Source: Delphinus delphis
Lineage: Eukaryota; Chordata; Mammalia; Artiodactyla; Delphinidae
Assembly (NCBI RefSeq): GCF_949987515.2
Contig: NC_082683.1
Span: 122,164,582-122,228,581 of the forward strand
Direction of reading: 5' to 3'
DNA: 64,000 bases
Shown one piece after another: positions 11,721 through 23,569 of this stretch. Position 1 is the stretch's first letter. Every line of letters begins with the position of its first letter. Position numbers and translations under genes: made by a program. The notes under the pieces were generated by a model that saw only the letters and a program-made list of their open reading frames with translations, was not told where the DNA came from and searched no databases.

Positions 11721-12949
11721 TAACAATAAATAAGATGTCCTGAGACATAAAGTTATGGGGTTTTTTACTGGCACATTCCATTCTAATTTACAACCTAGGA
11801 ACACGACTTCCACAAAAAAAAAAAAGCTCTGTTATCCTAGTAACCAGATTTGGGAATGGAGAAACGCTACCGCCGTTTGGCTTTTTCCCACAACAACAGT
11901 TTTAAACCCAGTGCTAAACGTCACTAAATATTAAAACAATTGCAAGCTGGTAAGTAATACACGCCCTCCAAAAAATCCTGAGGTTGAAAATCGACCAAAA
12001 AATTCAGAAGAGGGCAACCTTTCAAGAAGATAATTTCAAGAGGTATATTTTCCTCGCACTTTTTTTTTAAACAACAAAAAAAAAGGGATGAAAAAATGCT
12101 CATAATTAGGAATTATTAAAGACATGCAAATCCAGTCTACAAAACTGTATCAGCTCACACCTGTCAGAATGACCATCAGCAAAAACTCTTCAAACAAAAA
12201 ATGCTGAAGGCGCTGTGGAGAAATTCGTACCCTCATCTCTAAGTGGGACTAAACTGGAAAGAGCCACTAATGAAAACAGAATAGAGGTGGCTTGAACAGG
12301 TACAATTTGAGCTACCATAGCATTCAGCAGGCACACTCCTGGGCCTATGACTTAAGAAGACACAATTAGAAAGACACAGGCAGGCAAAACTGCACTGCAA
12401 CAGTATTACAATAGGCAAGACATGGAAGCTACCAAAAAGTCCATCCAAAGATGAATGGAAAAGAACTGGTACATGTACAGATGGAATATTAGCCAAGGAA
12501 AAAATAAAACAATGCTGTGTGCAGCACCACAGTTGAGTCTAGATGTAATTATAAGTTGAAATAACTTAGAAAGCAAAGGACACATATCCTATGATTTCAC
12601 TTACTGGTGTTACCTAAAAATTTATACCAATGAAGGTTTTTCACAGAGAAAGGCAACGAAAGATTCAATCAACAAACATATGGTTAACCAAAATGAAAGG
12701 TGTGTGGATTGGATAAATTAGGATATTGGGGTAAACAGAGATATACCAACACATGTGAAATATGTAAGCACCAAAGTCCTATGGAATACCAATAGAAGAC
12801 TACTCAACATTGTGTCTTAACCCACATGGGAAATGGATCCAAAGATGAATAGATATATGTATGTGTGTAAAAGAACCACATCTTGCACACCTAGAACAAA
12901 CAAAACATTGTAATCAAATTTGCTGTGATAACAAATAAAAATTAAATTA
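11721..12949 (+). repeat. Composite array unit U3 (class A)
   Basis: A complete, uninterrupted unit of 1229 bp, the best intact example of class A. The head runs to about 12085; then a diverged L1 end carries the same CCTCATCTCTAAGTGGGAC and GAATGGAAAAGAACTGGTAC markers as U0. It shows the empty site into which the full-length L1 inserted in U0 (AAAAATGCTCATAATTAGG near 12093). Confidence 0.82.
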
Positions 12950-14160
12950 AGAAAACCAACAAGAAGTAATGAGACATAAACTTATGGGGGTTTTTCCTGG
13001 CACATTCCACTCTAATTTACAACCAAGGAACACTACTTATAGAAAGGTACTGTTTCCCTAGGAACCAGAGTTGGGAATGTAGAAGTGGTGCACCCTGGGG
13101 CCATTTGAGGCAACATCAGCTGTAAAACCTGTGCTAAAGGTCACTTCATATTCTCAAGGACTGCAGGGCTATAAATGAGACCTGCCAAGAAAATGTGTTG
13201 AGGGACATAATGGCCAAAATAATTCAAAATAAGGCACATATGTCAAGAAACCATTTGAATACGTAAGCTGTACTCACTCTTTAAAAAAAAAAGAAGAAAA
13301 GAAAATGGCTAAAAGCTCAATATAAGAAATTATTAGACATATGCAAATCTAACCATGAAAAGGTATCAGCTCACACCAGTCAGAATGACCATCAGCAAAA
13401 AATACAAACAATAAATCCAGAAGAGGTTTTAGAGAACTGTGTACCCTGTAGCTGCTGGTGAGATGTAAAGTGGTAAGAGCTAATAATGAGAACAGATAGG
13501 AACTGCGTTTCAAAGTAAAAATTGAGGTACCATTCAATCCAGCAGGCCCACTGCTGGGATTTTCACATACGAAGACCAGAGTCGAGAAGACACAGGCTGG
13601 CAAAGGTGCACTGCAGCAATATGCACAAAAGCCAAGACATGGAAGCAACCAAAATGGCCATCAGCAGATGAGTGGACAAAGAAGAAGTGGTCCATGTGCA
13701 CAGTGGAATATTAGCCGTGGAAAACAAGGAAACACTGCTCTGTGCAGCACCATAGATGATTCTAGAGATAATCACAGAACATGAGGTAAGTCGGAAAGCA
13801 AAAGACAAATATCTTATGATATCACTTATAGGTGTTATATAACAACTGACACAAATGAACTTATTTCCACAGAGAAGACACTCACAGACTTAGAAAACAA
13901 ACTGTGGTTATCTAAAATGAAAGGTGGTAGGATGGATAAATTAAGATTAGGGTTACCATAGCTATACCTATACATATTAAATACATATATCAAAAAGACC
14001 GACCATATATGAAGGCAGGGCTACTGAACACTCTGTATTAATTTACATGAGAAGAGGATCTGTACATGAATAGATATATATAATGTACAAATGAAGCAGA
14101 TTTTGTACACTTAGAACAAATGATATTCTAATCATTACCCTGATTAGAAAAGATAAATTA
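12950..14160 (+). repeat. Composite array unit U4 (class C)
   Basis: A complete unit of 1211 bp, nearly collinear with U2. It has the same TTATTAGACATATGCAAATCTAA start of the L1-derived part, the same ATTCAATCCAGCAGGCCCACTG and the same GACCGACCATATA. The head contains TGTGTTGAGGGACATAATGGCC, the class C variant. Confidence 0.82.
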
Positions 14161-14451
14161 AAAGAACATACAAGAAGTACTGAGACATAAACTTAGGGGG
14201 GTTCTTCCTGGCACATTCCATCCTAATTTACAACCTAGAAACACTACGTCAAGGAAAGGTCTACTGCCCTAGTAACCAGATTTGGAAATGGAGAAATGCT
14301 GCCACTTTGCGGTCGTTTCCCACAATAGCAGTTTAACCCAGTGCTACTGGTCACTTAATATTAACAATATTTGCAGGCCTGTAAATGACACCTGCACTCA
14401 AAAAAATCCTGGGGTTTAAAATCGACCGAAAAATTCAAAAGAGGGAAACCT
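14161..14451 (+). repeat. Composite array unit U5 head, cut off by L1
   Basis: Only the head is present, from AAAGAACATACAAGAAGTAC to about GGGAAACCTTTCA. By its ATCCTGGGGTTTAAAATCGACC it belongs to class A or B. The older L1 begins directly afterwards, and no array sequence is found beyond that L1. Confidence 0.75.
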
Positions 14452-14467
14452 TTCAGAATTCAGAACA

Positions 14468-15271
14468 ATGATAGTGACAATGATCCAGGGCCTTGGAAAA
14501 AGAATGAGGGCAAAGATCGAGATGATGCAAGAAATGTTTAACAAACACCTAGAAGGATTAGAAAAGGAACACCTAGAAGAATTAAAGAACAAGCAAACAG
14601 AGATGAACAATACAATAAGTGAAATGAAAAATACACTAGATGGAATCAATAGCAGAATAACTGAGGCAGAAGAACGGATAAGTGACCTGGAGACAGAATG
14701 GTGGAATTCACTCCCATGGAACAGAAAAAAGAAAATAGAATGAAAAGAAATGAAGACAGCCTAAGAGACCTCTGGACTACATTAAACGCAACAACATTCA
14801 CATTATAGGGGTCCCAGAAAGAGAAGAGAGAGAGAAAGGAACAGAGGAAATATTTGAAGAGATTATTTTCGAAAACTTCTGTAACATGGGAAAGGAAATA
14901 GCCACCAATGTCCAGGAAGCACAGAGAGACCGAGGCATGATAAGCCCAAGGAGAAATATGCTGAGACACATAATAATCAAATTGACAAAGTTTAAAGACA
15001 ATGAAAAATTATTGAAAGCAACAAGGGTAAAACGACAAATAAAAGACAAGGGAACAGCTGATTTCTCAGCAGAAACTCTACAAGCCAGTAGGGAGTGGCA
15101 TGATATATTTAAAGTGATGAAAGGGAAGAACCTACACCAAGAGTACTCTACCCAGCAAGGATCTCATTCAGATTTGATGGAGAAATCAAAAGTTTTACAG
15201 ACAAGCAAAAGCTAAGAGAGTTCAGCACCACCAAACCAGCTCTACAACAAATGCTAAAAGAACTTCTCTAA
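14468..15271 (+). pseudogene. L1 ORF1 remnant, 5'-truncated
   Basis: It opens at ATG 14468 within the coiled-coil region (MQEMFNKHLEGLEKE, then ITEAEERISDLE) and shifts frame near 14700. The RNA-binding C-terminal domain can be followed in a second frame at 14886-15215. The family's ORF1 stop is at 15269-15271. An internal repetition of the HLE..LKEHLEELKN kind lengthens the coiled coil. Confidence 0.8.
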
Positions 15272-15329
15272 GTGGGAAACATAAGAGTGGAAAAGGACCT
15301 ACAAAAACAAACCCATAACAATTAAGAAA

Positions 15330-18300
15330 ATGGTAATAGGAACATACATATAGATATTACCTTAAACGTGAATGGATTACATACTCCAAACAAAAGACAC
15401 AGGCTTGCTGAATGGATACAAAAACAAGACCCATATATATGCTGTCTACAAGAAACCTACTTCAGACGTAGGGACACATACAGACTGAAAGTGAGGGGAT
15501 GGAAAAAGATATTCCATGCAAATTGAAATCAAAAGAAAGCTGGTGTAGCAATACCCATATCAGATAAAATACTTAAAAATAAAGAATGTTACAATATACA
15601 AGGAAGGACACTACATAATGATCAAGGGATCAATCCAAGAAGATATAACAATTATAAATATATATGCACCCAACATAGGAGCACCTCAATACATAAGGCA
15701 ACTGTTAACAGCTATAAAAGAAGAAATAGTCAGTAACACAATAATAGAGGGGGAATTTAACACCTCACTTACACCAATGGACGGATCATCCAAAATGAAA
15801 TAAGGAAACAGAAGCTTTAAAAGACACAACAGACCAGATAGAGTTAATTGATATTTATAGGACATTCCATCCAAAAATAGCAGATTACATTTCTTCTCAC
15901 GTGTGCACAGAACATTCTCCAGTATAGATCACATCTTGGCTCACAAATGAAGCCTCAGTAAATTTAAGAAAATTGAAAACATATCAAGCATCTTTTCTGA
16001 AAACAACGCTATGATATTAGAAATTAATTACAGGGAAAAAAAGTAAAAAACACAAACACATGGAGGCTAAACAATAGGTTACTAAATAACCAAGAGATCA
16101 CTGAAGAAATCAAAGAGGAAATCAAAAAATACCTAGAGACAAATGACAATGAAAACATGACAATCCAAAACCTATGGGATGCAGCAAATGCAGTTCTAAG
16201 AGGGAAGTTTATAGCTCTACAAGCCTACCTCAAGAAACAACAAAAATCTCAAATAAACAGTCTAACCTTACACCTAAAGGAACTAGAGAAAAAAGAAGAA
16301 AAAAAACCCCAAAGTTAGGAGAAGGAAAGAAATCATAAAAATCAGAGCAGAAATAAATGAAATAGAAACAAAGAAAACAATAGCAAAGGTCAATAAAACT
16401 AAAAGCTACTTCTTTGAGAAGATAAACAAAATTGATAAACCATTAGCCAGACTCATCAAGAAAAAGAGGGAGAGGACTCAAATCAATAAAGTTAAAAATG
16501 AAAAAGGAGAAGTTACAACAGACAACACAGAAATACAAAGCATCCTAAGAAACTACTACAAGCAACTCTATGCCAATCAAATGGACAACCTGGAAGAAAT
16601 GGACAAATTCCTAGAAAGGTATAACCTTCCAAGACTGAACCAGGAAGAAATAGAAAATATGAACAGACCAATCACAAGTAATGAAATGGAAACTGTGATT
16701 AAAAATATTCCAACAAACAAAAGTCCTGGACCAGATGGCTTCACAGGTGAATTCTATCAAACATTTAGAGAAGAGCTAACACCTATCCTTCTCAAACTCT
16801 TCCAAACAAGTGCAGAGGAAGGAACACTCCCAAACTCATTCTGTGAGGCCACCATCACCCTGATACCAAAACCAGACAAAGATACTACAAAAAAAGAAAA
16901 TTACGGACCATATCACTCATGAATATAGATGCAAAAATTCTCAACAAAATACTAGCAAACAGAATCCAACAACACATTAAAAGGATCATACACCATGATC
17001 AAGTGGGATTTATCCCAGGGATGCAAGGATTCTTCAATATATGCAAATCATTCAGTGTGATACACCAAATTAAAAAATTGAAGAAGAAAAACAAGATCAT
17101 CTCAATAGACGCAGAAAAAGCTTTTGACAAAATTCAACACCCATTTATGATAAAAACTCTTCAGAAAGTGGGCATAGAGGGAACCTACCTCAACATAATA
17201 AAGGCCATATACGACAAACCCACAGTCAACATTATTCTCAACGATGAAAAACTGAAAGCATTTCCTCTAAGATTAGGAACAAGACAAGAATGTCCACTCT
17301 CACCTCTATTATTCAAGATAGTTTTGGAAGTCCTAGCCATGGCAATCAGAGAAGAAAAAGAAATACAAATTGGAAAAGAAGAAGTAAAACTGTCACTGTT
17401 TGCAGATGACATGATACTATACATAGAGAATCCTAAAGATGCTACCAGAAAACTACTAGAGCTAATCAATGAATTTGGTAAAGTTGCAGGATACAAAATT
17501 AATGCACCGAAATGTATTGTATTCCTATATACTAATGATGAAAAATCTGAAAGAGAAATTAAGGAAACACTCCCATTTACCACTGCAACAAAAAGAATAA
17601 AATACCTTGGAATAAACCTACCTAGGGAGACAAAAGACCTGTATGCAGAAAACTATACGACACTGATGAAAGAAATTAAAGATGGTACAAACAGATGGAG
17701 AGATATACCATGTTCTTGGACTGGAAGAATCAATATTGTGAAAATGACTATACTACCCAAAGCGAGCTACAGATTCAATGCAATCCCTGTCAAATTACCA
17801 ATGGCATTTTTTACAGAACTAGAACAAAAAATCTTAAAATTCGTATGGAGACACAAAAGACCCCAAATAACCAAAGCAGTCTTGGGGGAAAAAAGCAGAG
17901 CTGGAGGAATCAGACTCCCTGACTTCAGAGTATACTACAAAGCTACAGTAATCAAGACAATATGGTACTGGCACAAAAACAGAAATATATATCAATGGAA
18001 CAAGATAGAAATCCCAGAGATAAACCCATGTACTTATGGTCAGCTAATCTATGATAAAAGAGGCAAGGATATACAATGGAGAAAAGACAGTCTCTTCAAT
18101 AAGTGGTGCTGGGAAAACTGGACAGCTACATGTAAAAGAATGAAATTAGAACACTTCCTAACACCATACACAAAAATAAACTCAAAATGGATTCGAGACC
18201 TAAATTTAAGATGGGGCACTAAAAAACTCTTAGAGGAAAACATAGGAAGAACACTCTTTGACATAAATCACAGCAAGATATTTTTTGATCCACCTCCTAG

Positions 18301-19110
18301 AGTAATGGAAATAAAAACAAAAATAAACAAATGGGACCTAATGAAACTTAAAAGCTTTTGCACAGCAAAGGAAAAGATAAGATGAAAAGGCAACCCTCAG
18401 AATGGGAGAAAATATTTGCAAATGAATCAATGGACAAAGGATTAATCTCCAAAATATATAAACAGCTCATGCAGCTCAGTATTAAAAAAATAAAAATCCA
18501 ATCCAAAAATGGGCAGAAGACCTTAATAGACATTTCTCCAAAGAAGACATACAGATGGCCAAGAAGCACATGAAAAGCTGCTCAACATCATTAATTATTA
18601 GAGAAATGCAAATCAAAACTACAATGAGGTATCACCTCACACCAGTTAGAATGGGCATCACCAGAAAATCTACAAACAACAAATGCTGGAGAGGGTGTGG
18701 AGAAAAGGGAACCCTCTTGCACTGTTGTTGGGAATGTAAAGTGATACATTCACTATGGAGAACAGTATGGAGGTTCCTTAAAAAACTAAAAATAGAATTA
18801 CCATATGACCCAGCAATCCCGCATATACCCAGAGAACACCATAATTCAAAAAGACACATTCACCACAATATTCATTGCAGCAATATTCACAGTAGCCAGG
18901 TCACGGAAGTAACCTAAATGCCCATCGACAGACGAATGGATAAAGAAGTTGTGGTACATATATACAATAGAATATTACTCAGCCATAAAAAGGAGCAAAA
19001 TTGGGTCATTTGTAGAGACGTGTATGGATCTGGAGACTGTCATACAGAGTGAAGTAATTCAGAAAGAGAAAAACAAATATCACATATTAACGCATGTGTG
19101 TGGAACCTAG
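15330..19110 (+). pseudogene. L1 ORF2 remnant with long open RT region
   Basis: It starts at ATG 15330 and ends at TAG 19108-19110, near the normal L1 ORF2 length. The endonuclease part is broken by frameshifts and small deletions. The RT is well preserved: 16581-16922, then an open run of 488 codons (16919-18385) holding [14 protein letters not shown] with its aspartate, FADDM near 17398, and the downstream thumb region. The C-terminal cysteine-rich motif ([18 protein letters not shown]) is at about 18685-18740. A deletion near 18820 shortens the end. Confidence 0.88.
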
Positions 19111-19424
19111 AAAAATGGTGCAGATGAACAGGTTTGCAGGGCAGAAATAGAGACACAGATGTAGAGAAAAAACGTATGGACACCAAGGGGGGAAAGTGGC
19201 TGGGGGGGGGGTGGGATGAACTGGGAGCCTGGGATTAACATATATACATTAATATGTATAAAAGATAACTAATAAGAAACTGCTGTATAAAAAATAAATA
19301 ATATAAAAAATTTTTTTAAAAAGAAAGAAAAAGTTCTTCCCTTCCCATAGACGTATTTATATGAATGAATTATTTCTATGCTTATATCTACAAATACAAA
19401 AAAAAGGAATAAATCCTACCTTGA

Positions 19425-19646
19425 GGGCTTCCCTTGTAGCGCAGTGGTTGAGAGTCCGCCTGCTGATGCAGGGGTCACGGGTTCGTGCCCCGGTCCGGGA
19501 AGATCCCACATGCTGCGGAGTGGCTGGGCCCGTGAGCCATGGCCGCTGAGCCTGCGCGTCCGGAGCCTGTGCTCCGCAACGGGAGAGGCCACAACAGTGA
19601 GAGGCCTGCGTACCGCAAAAAAAAAAAAAAAAACAATAAAAAAACT
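19425..19646 (+). mobile_element. CHR SINE (short cetacean form)
   Basis: It begins GGGCTTCCCTTGTAGCGC and ends in a long A-run. The 8-bp duplication TACCTTGA flanks it (19417-19424 and 19647-19654). Confidence 0.93.
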
Positions 19647-19654
19647 TACCTTGA

Positions 19655-20860
19655 AACAAAAAAAGAAAAAAAACCACAGAACCCACCAGTTATACAGAGA
19701 AAAACCCTATCAGGGCACTTGCTCCAGTGGTAAACAATTCTGAAGTTGGTCAGAGGTGGGGAATCCTCTCCCATGCAGCCAGCAGCCCACCCGCAAGGAG
19801 CGTCCTCATTACAAAGCTGGCGGACCGTGCTGAGGCGTCTGTGAGTAAACGTGAGTTGAACCCAGGCCAGCTGCTGCTGAACTGTTCCCACCCTTCCCAG
19901 GTAAAACACCTGAATGTGTGCAAGGACTTGAAAGCCTAGAGGAAGGGCCGTGGAGCCACACCGGCGACAGCACGCAGGCCGACTTGGTGCCTGCAGGCCA
20001 ACCAGGATGGTCCTGGCCCTGGGCGCACTTCTGGAAGCTTTCCATTTCCCTGCCTGAGATACCCCTCCTGTCCCGGCCCCCACTGCTTTTTTCATTCCTC
20101 ACCTCTGCCCAGGGAGAAATTCCAACAGCAGGTACGGGTGACACATAGTCTTCTTTAGCAAGTAGCAGACTGGCAACTCCTGCAGAAAGTCCAGCAGAGC
20201 CCCATTCACACCGGGCCACCCACAAAGCCGTTGGCCTCTACTCCCTCCCACCAGCCCAGCCCCGACACTGCTGACGGGGCAGAGAAAATGGCGTCAGACA
20301 CAGCTGCAGGGGCTTTTGCTGCCTGGAGCGGTGTTTATATACACCTCAACCCAGGCACACCTGGGGAGGGCTGGCCGGCCGGGTCAGGCTGCCCAGGTCA
20401 GCCAATCCTCGCCCCTCAGGGGCTCACAGTTGCAGAAAATGGGCCTTGCTGCACCGGCCAGGTCGAAGGAACAAGTGTAGGGTTTTGAGAGTCAGGATAG
20501 ACAAGGGGCTGCAGCTCTGGCTTGTTTTCTAATCATTTTATTTGGTCCATGAGTGGGAGACAACTTCAAGAAGACCCACTCCTAATGGGAGGAACCTAGG
20601 AGTCAGGGAGAGGAGGGGTGGTGGGTAGAGACAGAGGCCTGGTGCTGCGGCTGTAGTGGAAGCCTCTGGAAGACCAGGTGGAGTGAGGCCGCCCAGAGTG
20701 AAGCCCAGGGTCACAGACCTGTCGGAGCTGCTGTTTGTTAGTTCAAGTCCTGCTCTGAGGTGCTCTGGGTCAGCTCTGAGTGACAGGTGAGCTGGCGGTG
20801 CTCTGCAATGAGGGCTATGTGCACGGTTCCTGTGTGCCCAGCCCTGCCGGGGTACCTGCC
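19655..20860. other. Unrecognised GC-rich noncoding DNA
   Basis: No gene or repeat family that I recognise. Open frames on both strands are typical of GC-rich chance frames and show no domain. A TATA-like TTTATATA lies at about 20334, with GC-rich flanks. It may be an unrecognised LTR linked to the ERV remnant on its right, but the sequence alone does not show this. Confidence 0.35.
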
Positions 20861-20990
20861 CAGGTGAGCTCCATATCCTGGGAGGGGCCTGCCCATGAGA
20901 GCCCCGTGGGCTGCTGGGTGCCAGCCCAGGTGAGCTCCATATCCCGGGGGGGCCTGACCACGAGAGCCCCGTGGGCTGCTGGGTACCTGG
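20861..20990 (+). repeat. 66-bp tandem duplication
   Basis: Two adjacent copies of a ~66-bp unit beginning CAGGTGAGCTCCATATCC (20861-20926 and 20927-20990). They share GAGAGCCCCGTGGGCTGCTGG and differ at a few positions. They lie immediately upstream of the ERV pol remnant. Confidence 0.85.
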
Positions 20991-21002
20991 TAAAGGGTGT
21001 CA

Positions 21003-22420
21003 GGACAGTCAGTGAAGCCACCAAGGATATACATCCAGTAGTTCCTAATTCCTACACAAAGCTTGTCATTCTACTATCAACCAGCACCTGGTATTCTGTA
21101 TTAGACTTAAAAGATGCCTTCTTCTGTATTCGATTAGTCCCAGAGTCACAAGAAACTTTAGCTTTTGACTGGCAGGACTCAACATGCAACAGAAAGAATT
21201 CTGCTGGGCCGTCCTACCACAAGGATTCAAAAATTCCCCCACCATCTTTGTGGAAACTTTAGCTAAAGACCTAAAAGATCTACCTCTGGAGAAGTGAACC
21301 CTCCTTCAATACGCAGACGACATTCTGATCGCCAGCCCTACTAAGGAGGTCTCTGAACTACCAAGCCAATAAAGGATAGAAGTTGTCCAAGACAAACGCT
21401 CAAATATCACAGACTAAGGTGACCTGCCTGGGCTTCATTCTCACAGAAGGTCGGAGAAGCCCATCCCAGGAAAGGCAGGAAAGGGAAGAAGCCATTTGCA
21501 GCCTCACCCCTTTCTAAAACTAGCTTAGGGGTTCCTGGGGAGGCCGGGGTTTGCTGCATCTGGATCCCTAACTACAGTCTACTAGCTGGGCCTCTATATG
21601 AAACACTGAAAGGAAAAGATGATGATCCTTTTGAATAGAATCCAGAAGTGGCCTTTCAAGAATGGAAAGAGCAGTCAATTCAGACCCTTGCCCTGGAACT
21701 CCCTAATTTAGCTAAACCCTTTGACCTTTACATTCCCGGTGAAAGGTGAATCGCCATTGGAGAATTAGTGCAAAAACTGGGACCACTTGAAATGGAACAA
21801 CGCAAGAATGCCATCCAGGTAGGATAAACTACGGTCACCAAGGGGCTTGGCCCACTGCCACATCTGGCCAAGATACTGGCGGTATCTAAAAACCTGGAAA
21901 TCAGCAGCCCAAAAGGCCAGCTCCCTCCTGAGGGAAAAGGACCCCACGTAGTGATCCTAACCACCAACCATGCCCTGAAGTTGCAGGGTTCGCTCCGTGG
22001 GCACACCGACCTCGAGTGAGGAGGCCCTCCAACTCCAACATCCAGAGAGATAACCGGGGGCAACAGGGCACCATGACGACTCGTGTGAACATCACTTGAC
22101 CTGGAGCTTCTCTCAGAAAACAAGTGTGTACCCCAAAAAAGCAGACTACTGCTTGCAGGACTTACTGCATCCAGAGGGGAGCTAATAAGCTTGGCAGGGG
22201 AACCGTATATCACGCTGTCACCATAGAAAAGCCAACAGCCACCGCGGTGACGGCGGCCAGTGAGACCGGCTGGACTCCTGGCTACTTCAAAAGGCCGTTG
22301 ACTCAGTGGCTGTCATGGTCTTGGATCAGCACCGGGCCTGGACTGTCTGGGAGCTGAGCGGGCAGGGCCCTGACACCTGGTGCTGTTTGTACGTTAACTC
22401 AGGGGCCTAATTGAAGAAAG
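21003..22420 (+). pseudogene. Decayed gammaretrovirus-like ERV (pol RT/RNase H, env TM)
   Basis: An endogenous retrovirus remnant, dead and frameshifted. The reverse transcriptase shows VLDLKDAFF near 21096 and the catalytic QYADDIL box at 21307-21327, with a frameshift near 21180 and a stop near 21295. An RNase H-like start follows at about 21715-21790. Integrase and most of env are missing. From about 22270 a transmembrane-subunit-like stretch appears, ending in CCLYVNSG at 22381-22404, the cysteine pair typical of gammaretroviral-type TM proteins. No gag was seen. Family placement rests on motifs only. Confidence 0.75.
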
Positions 22421-22699
22421 CGCAGACTACTGGTCAGAGCATCTAGGCTGGCAGAAACGGTCAGCCTAAGGTGGCCGAACAAATGTGGGGCGGGGTAAAA
22501 CCGGCCCCCACAGCGTCTCTGCGCATCTCTTTCCTGGACCCTTAAAGGTCATTGGAATCTATAACACTTCCAATGCTGGCGCTCAGGCGGACGAGCAGTG
22601 AGGCAGGAGGCCTAGGGACAATCAACCTCACCTGGAGGCTGCTGGGGAGAAGTTCTGCCCCTCCCCACCGGGTATGAGGACTCCCAACTTAGCACGAAG

Positions 22700-23225
22700 C
22701 ATTTACAGAAGAGGGGTCTGCACCCTCAGCGCCCCAAGAATGAGGAACGGGACAAAAGGCAGAGGAGGGTTTTGTCACTGGCAAAGCCCATTAAAAATTC
22801 CTGGGAGATAAAAATAGAATCTGGGCAATAAAATAAAGTCTAACCTTTTTTTCCTTTGTGCTTTGTCTAATTTCACTTGCTCCTAGGGTTCCGCAGGCAG
22901 AGGCCTCACACCCGGCACTGCAGACCCGATTTCCTAGTGCAAAATGGCTGGGCCGACACCTCAGCTCGCGGGGCCCCGTTCAGACTCCGCGACATAGAGC
23001 CGGAGCTCCAGCCGACCCGGCCCTCGAGAGCTCCGCCCCCTCCCACCTGCTGACGCTGACGGGATCCCTACACAGCAGCCCGGCCCACAGCCCGCGGGGG
23101 AGCGCTCGCTCTCACCTCTCCATTCTCTGATCAAAATATAAAGTTTCCTTTGCTTCTGAACCAAACTCAATCTCGATCTGTTGGCTCCAATGACACTGGG
23201 CAGGGGGACCCTTGTTGGGGCCCAC
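22700..23225 (+). repeat. Probable ERV LTR
   Basis: This follows the env remnant after an A/G-rich stretch near 22704 that could be a polypurine tract. It has two A-rich poly(A)-type signals (AATAAAATAAAG near 22826 and TATAAAG near 23136); the second is followed by TTTCCTTTGCTTCTG, as in retroviral R-U5 regions. The sequence after its end (TTGGGGCCCACTCTGG near 23215) resembles a proline-tRNA primer-binding site, which would be odd after a 3' LTR. Boundaries are approximate. Confidence 0.5.
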
Positions 23226-23569
23226 TCTGGAGGATCAGTATCGGAAATTGAGAACATTGTAACTTCAATGAACAGATGTGTGAGCCAAACTGTAATTAAC
23301 ATAGAGCAGTGTATAAGGCTCGGGTAAAATAAGATGTTTCTAACACTTCCCTTGGATATTTCCATCACTTTATTATAAGCAAGTTCAGTGAAAAGGTTTG
23401 TCTTATTTGTCAGGTCAATATTAGAGAAATGAAGTGATTTCTTTCCAAGGATGTACGTCTAATAATCTTGGCTGAAGCTTCAATCTTGTTTTGAATGCTT
23501 TTCCATTGAAAATGATACCTCTCTTTCAGCTCCCCCATTTCTGAGTATAAAATCTTATAACTTATTATT
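23226..23569. other. No recognisable feature
   Basis: AT-rich noncoding sequence between the LTR and an L1 fragment. I see no gene or named repeat in it. Confidence 0.4.

Larger units (their letters stand above)
14452..19320 (+). mobile_element. 5'-truncated L1, older subfamily
   Basis: A LINE-1 lacking its 5'UTR and the start of ORF1. Its 3'UTR (AAAAATGGTGCAGATGAACAGG..., CACCAAGGGGGGAAAGTGG) differs in kind from that of the L1 at 355-8072, so the two belong to different subfamilies. The 3' end lacks a clean poly(A), and I could not find a target-site duplication. Its left edge ends the tandem array. Confidence 0.9.

Noticed and set aside
8073..14451. CRISPR-like or bacterial repeat array
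   Set aside because: The units are over 1.2 kb, made of L1-derived and other sequence, in vertebrate DNA; no short repeats with spacers.
16919..18385. A functional reverse transcriptase gene (488 codons open)
   Set aside because: It is the central part of a 5'-truncated L1 ORF2 with a broken endonuclease and no ORF1 start; a long chance survival of the frame.
19646..20225. Protein-coding gene in the GC-rich stretch (149- and 138-codon - strand frames)
   Set aside because: Overlapping frames on both strands, no recognisable residues or splice signals in support.
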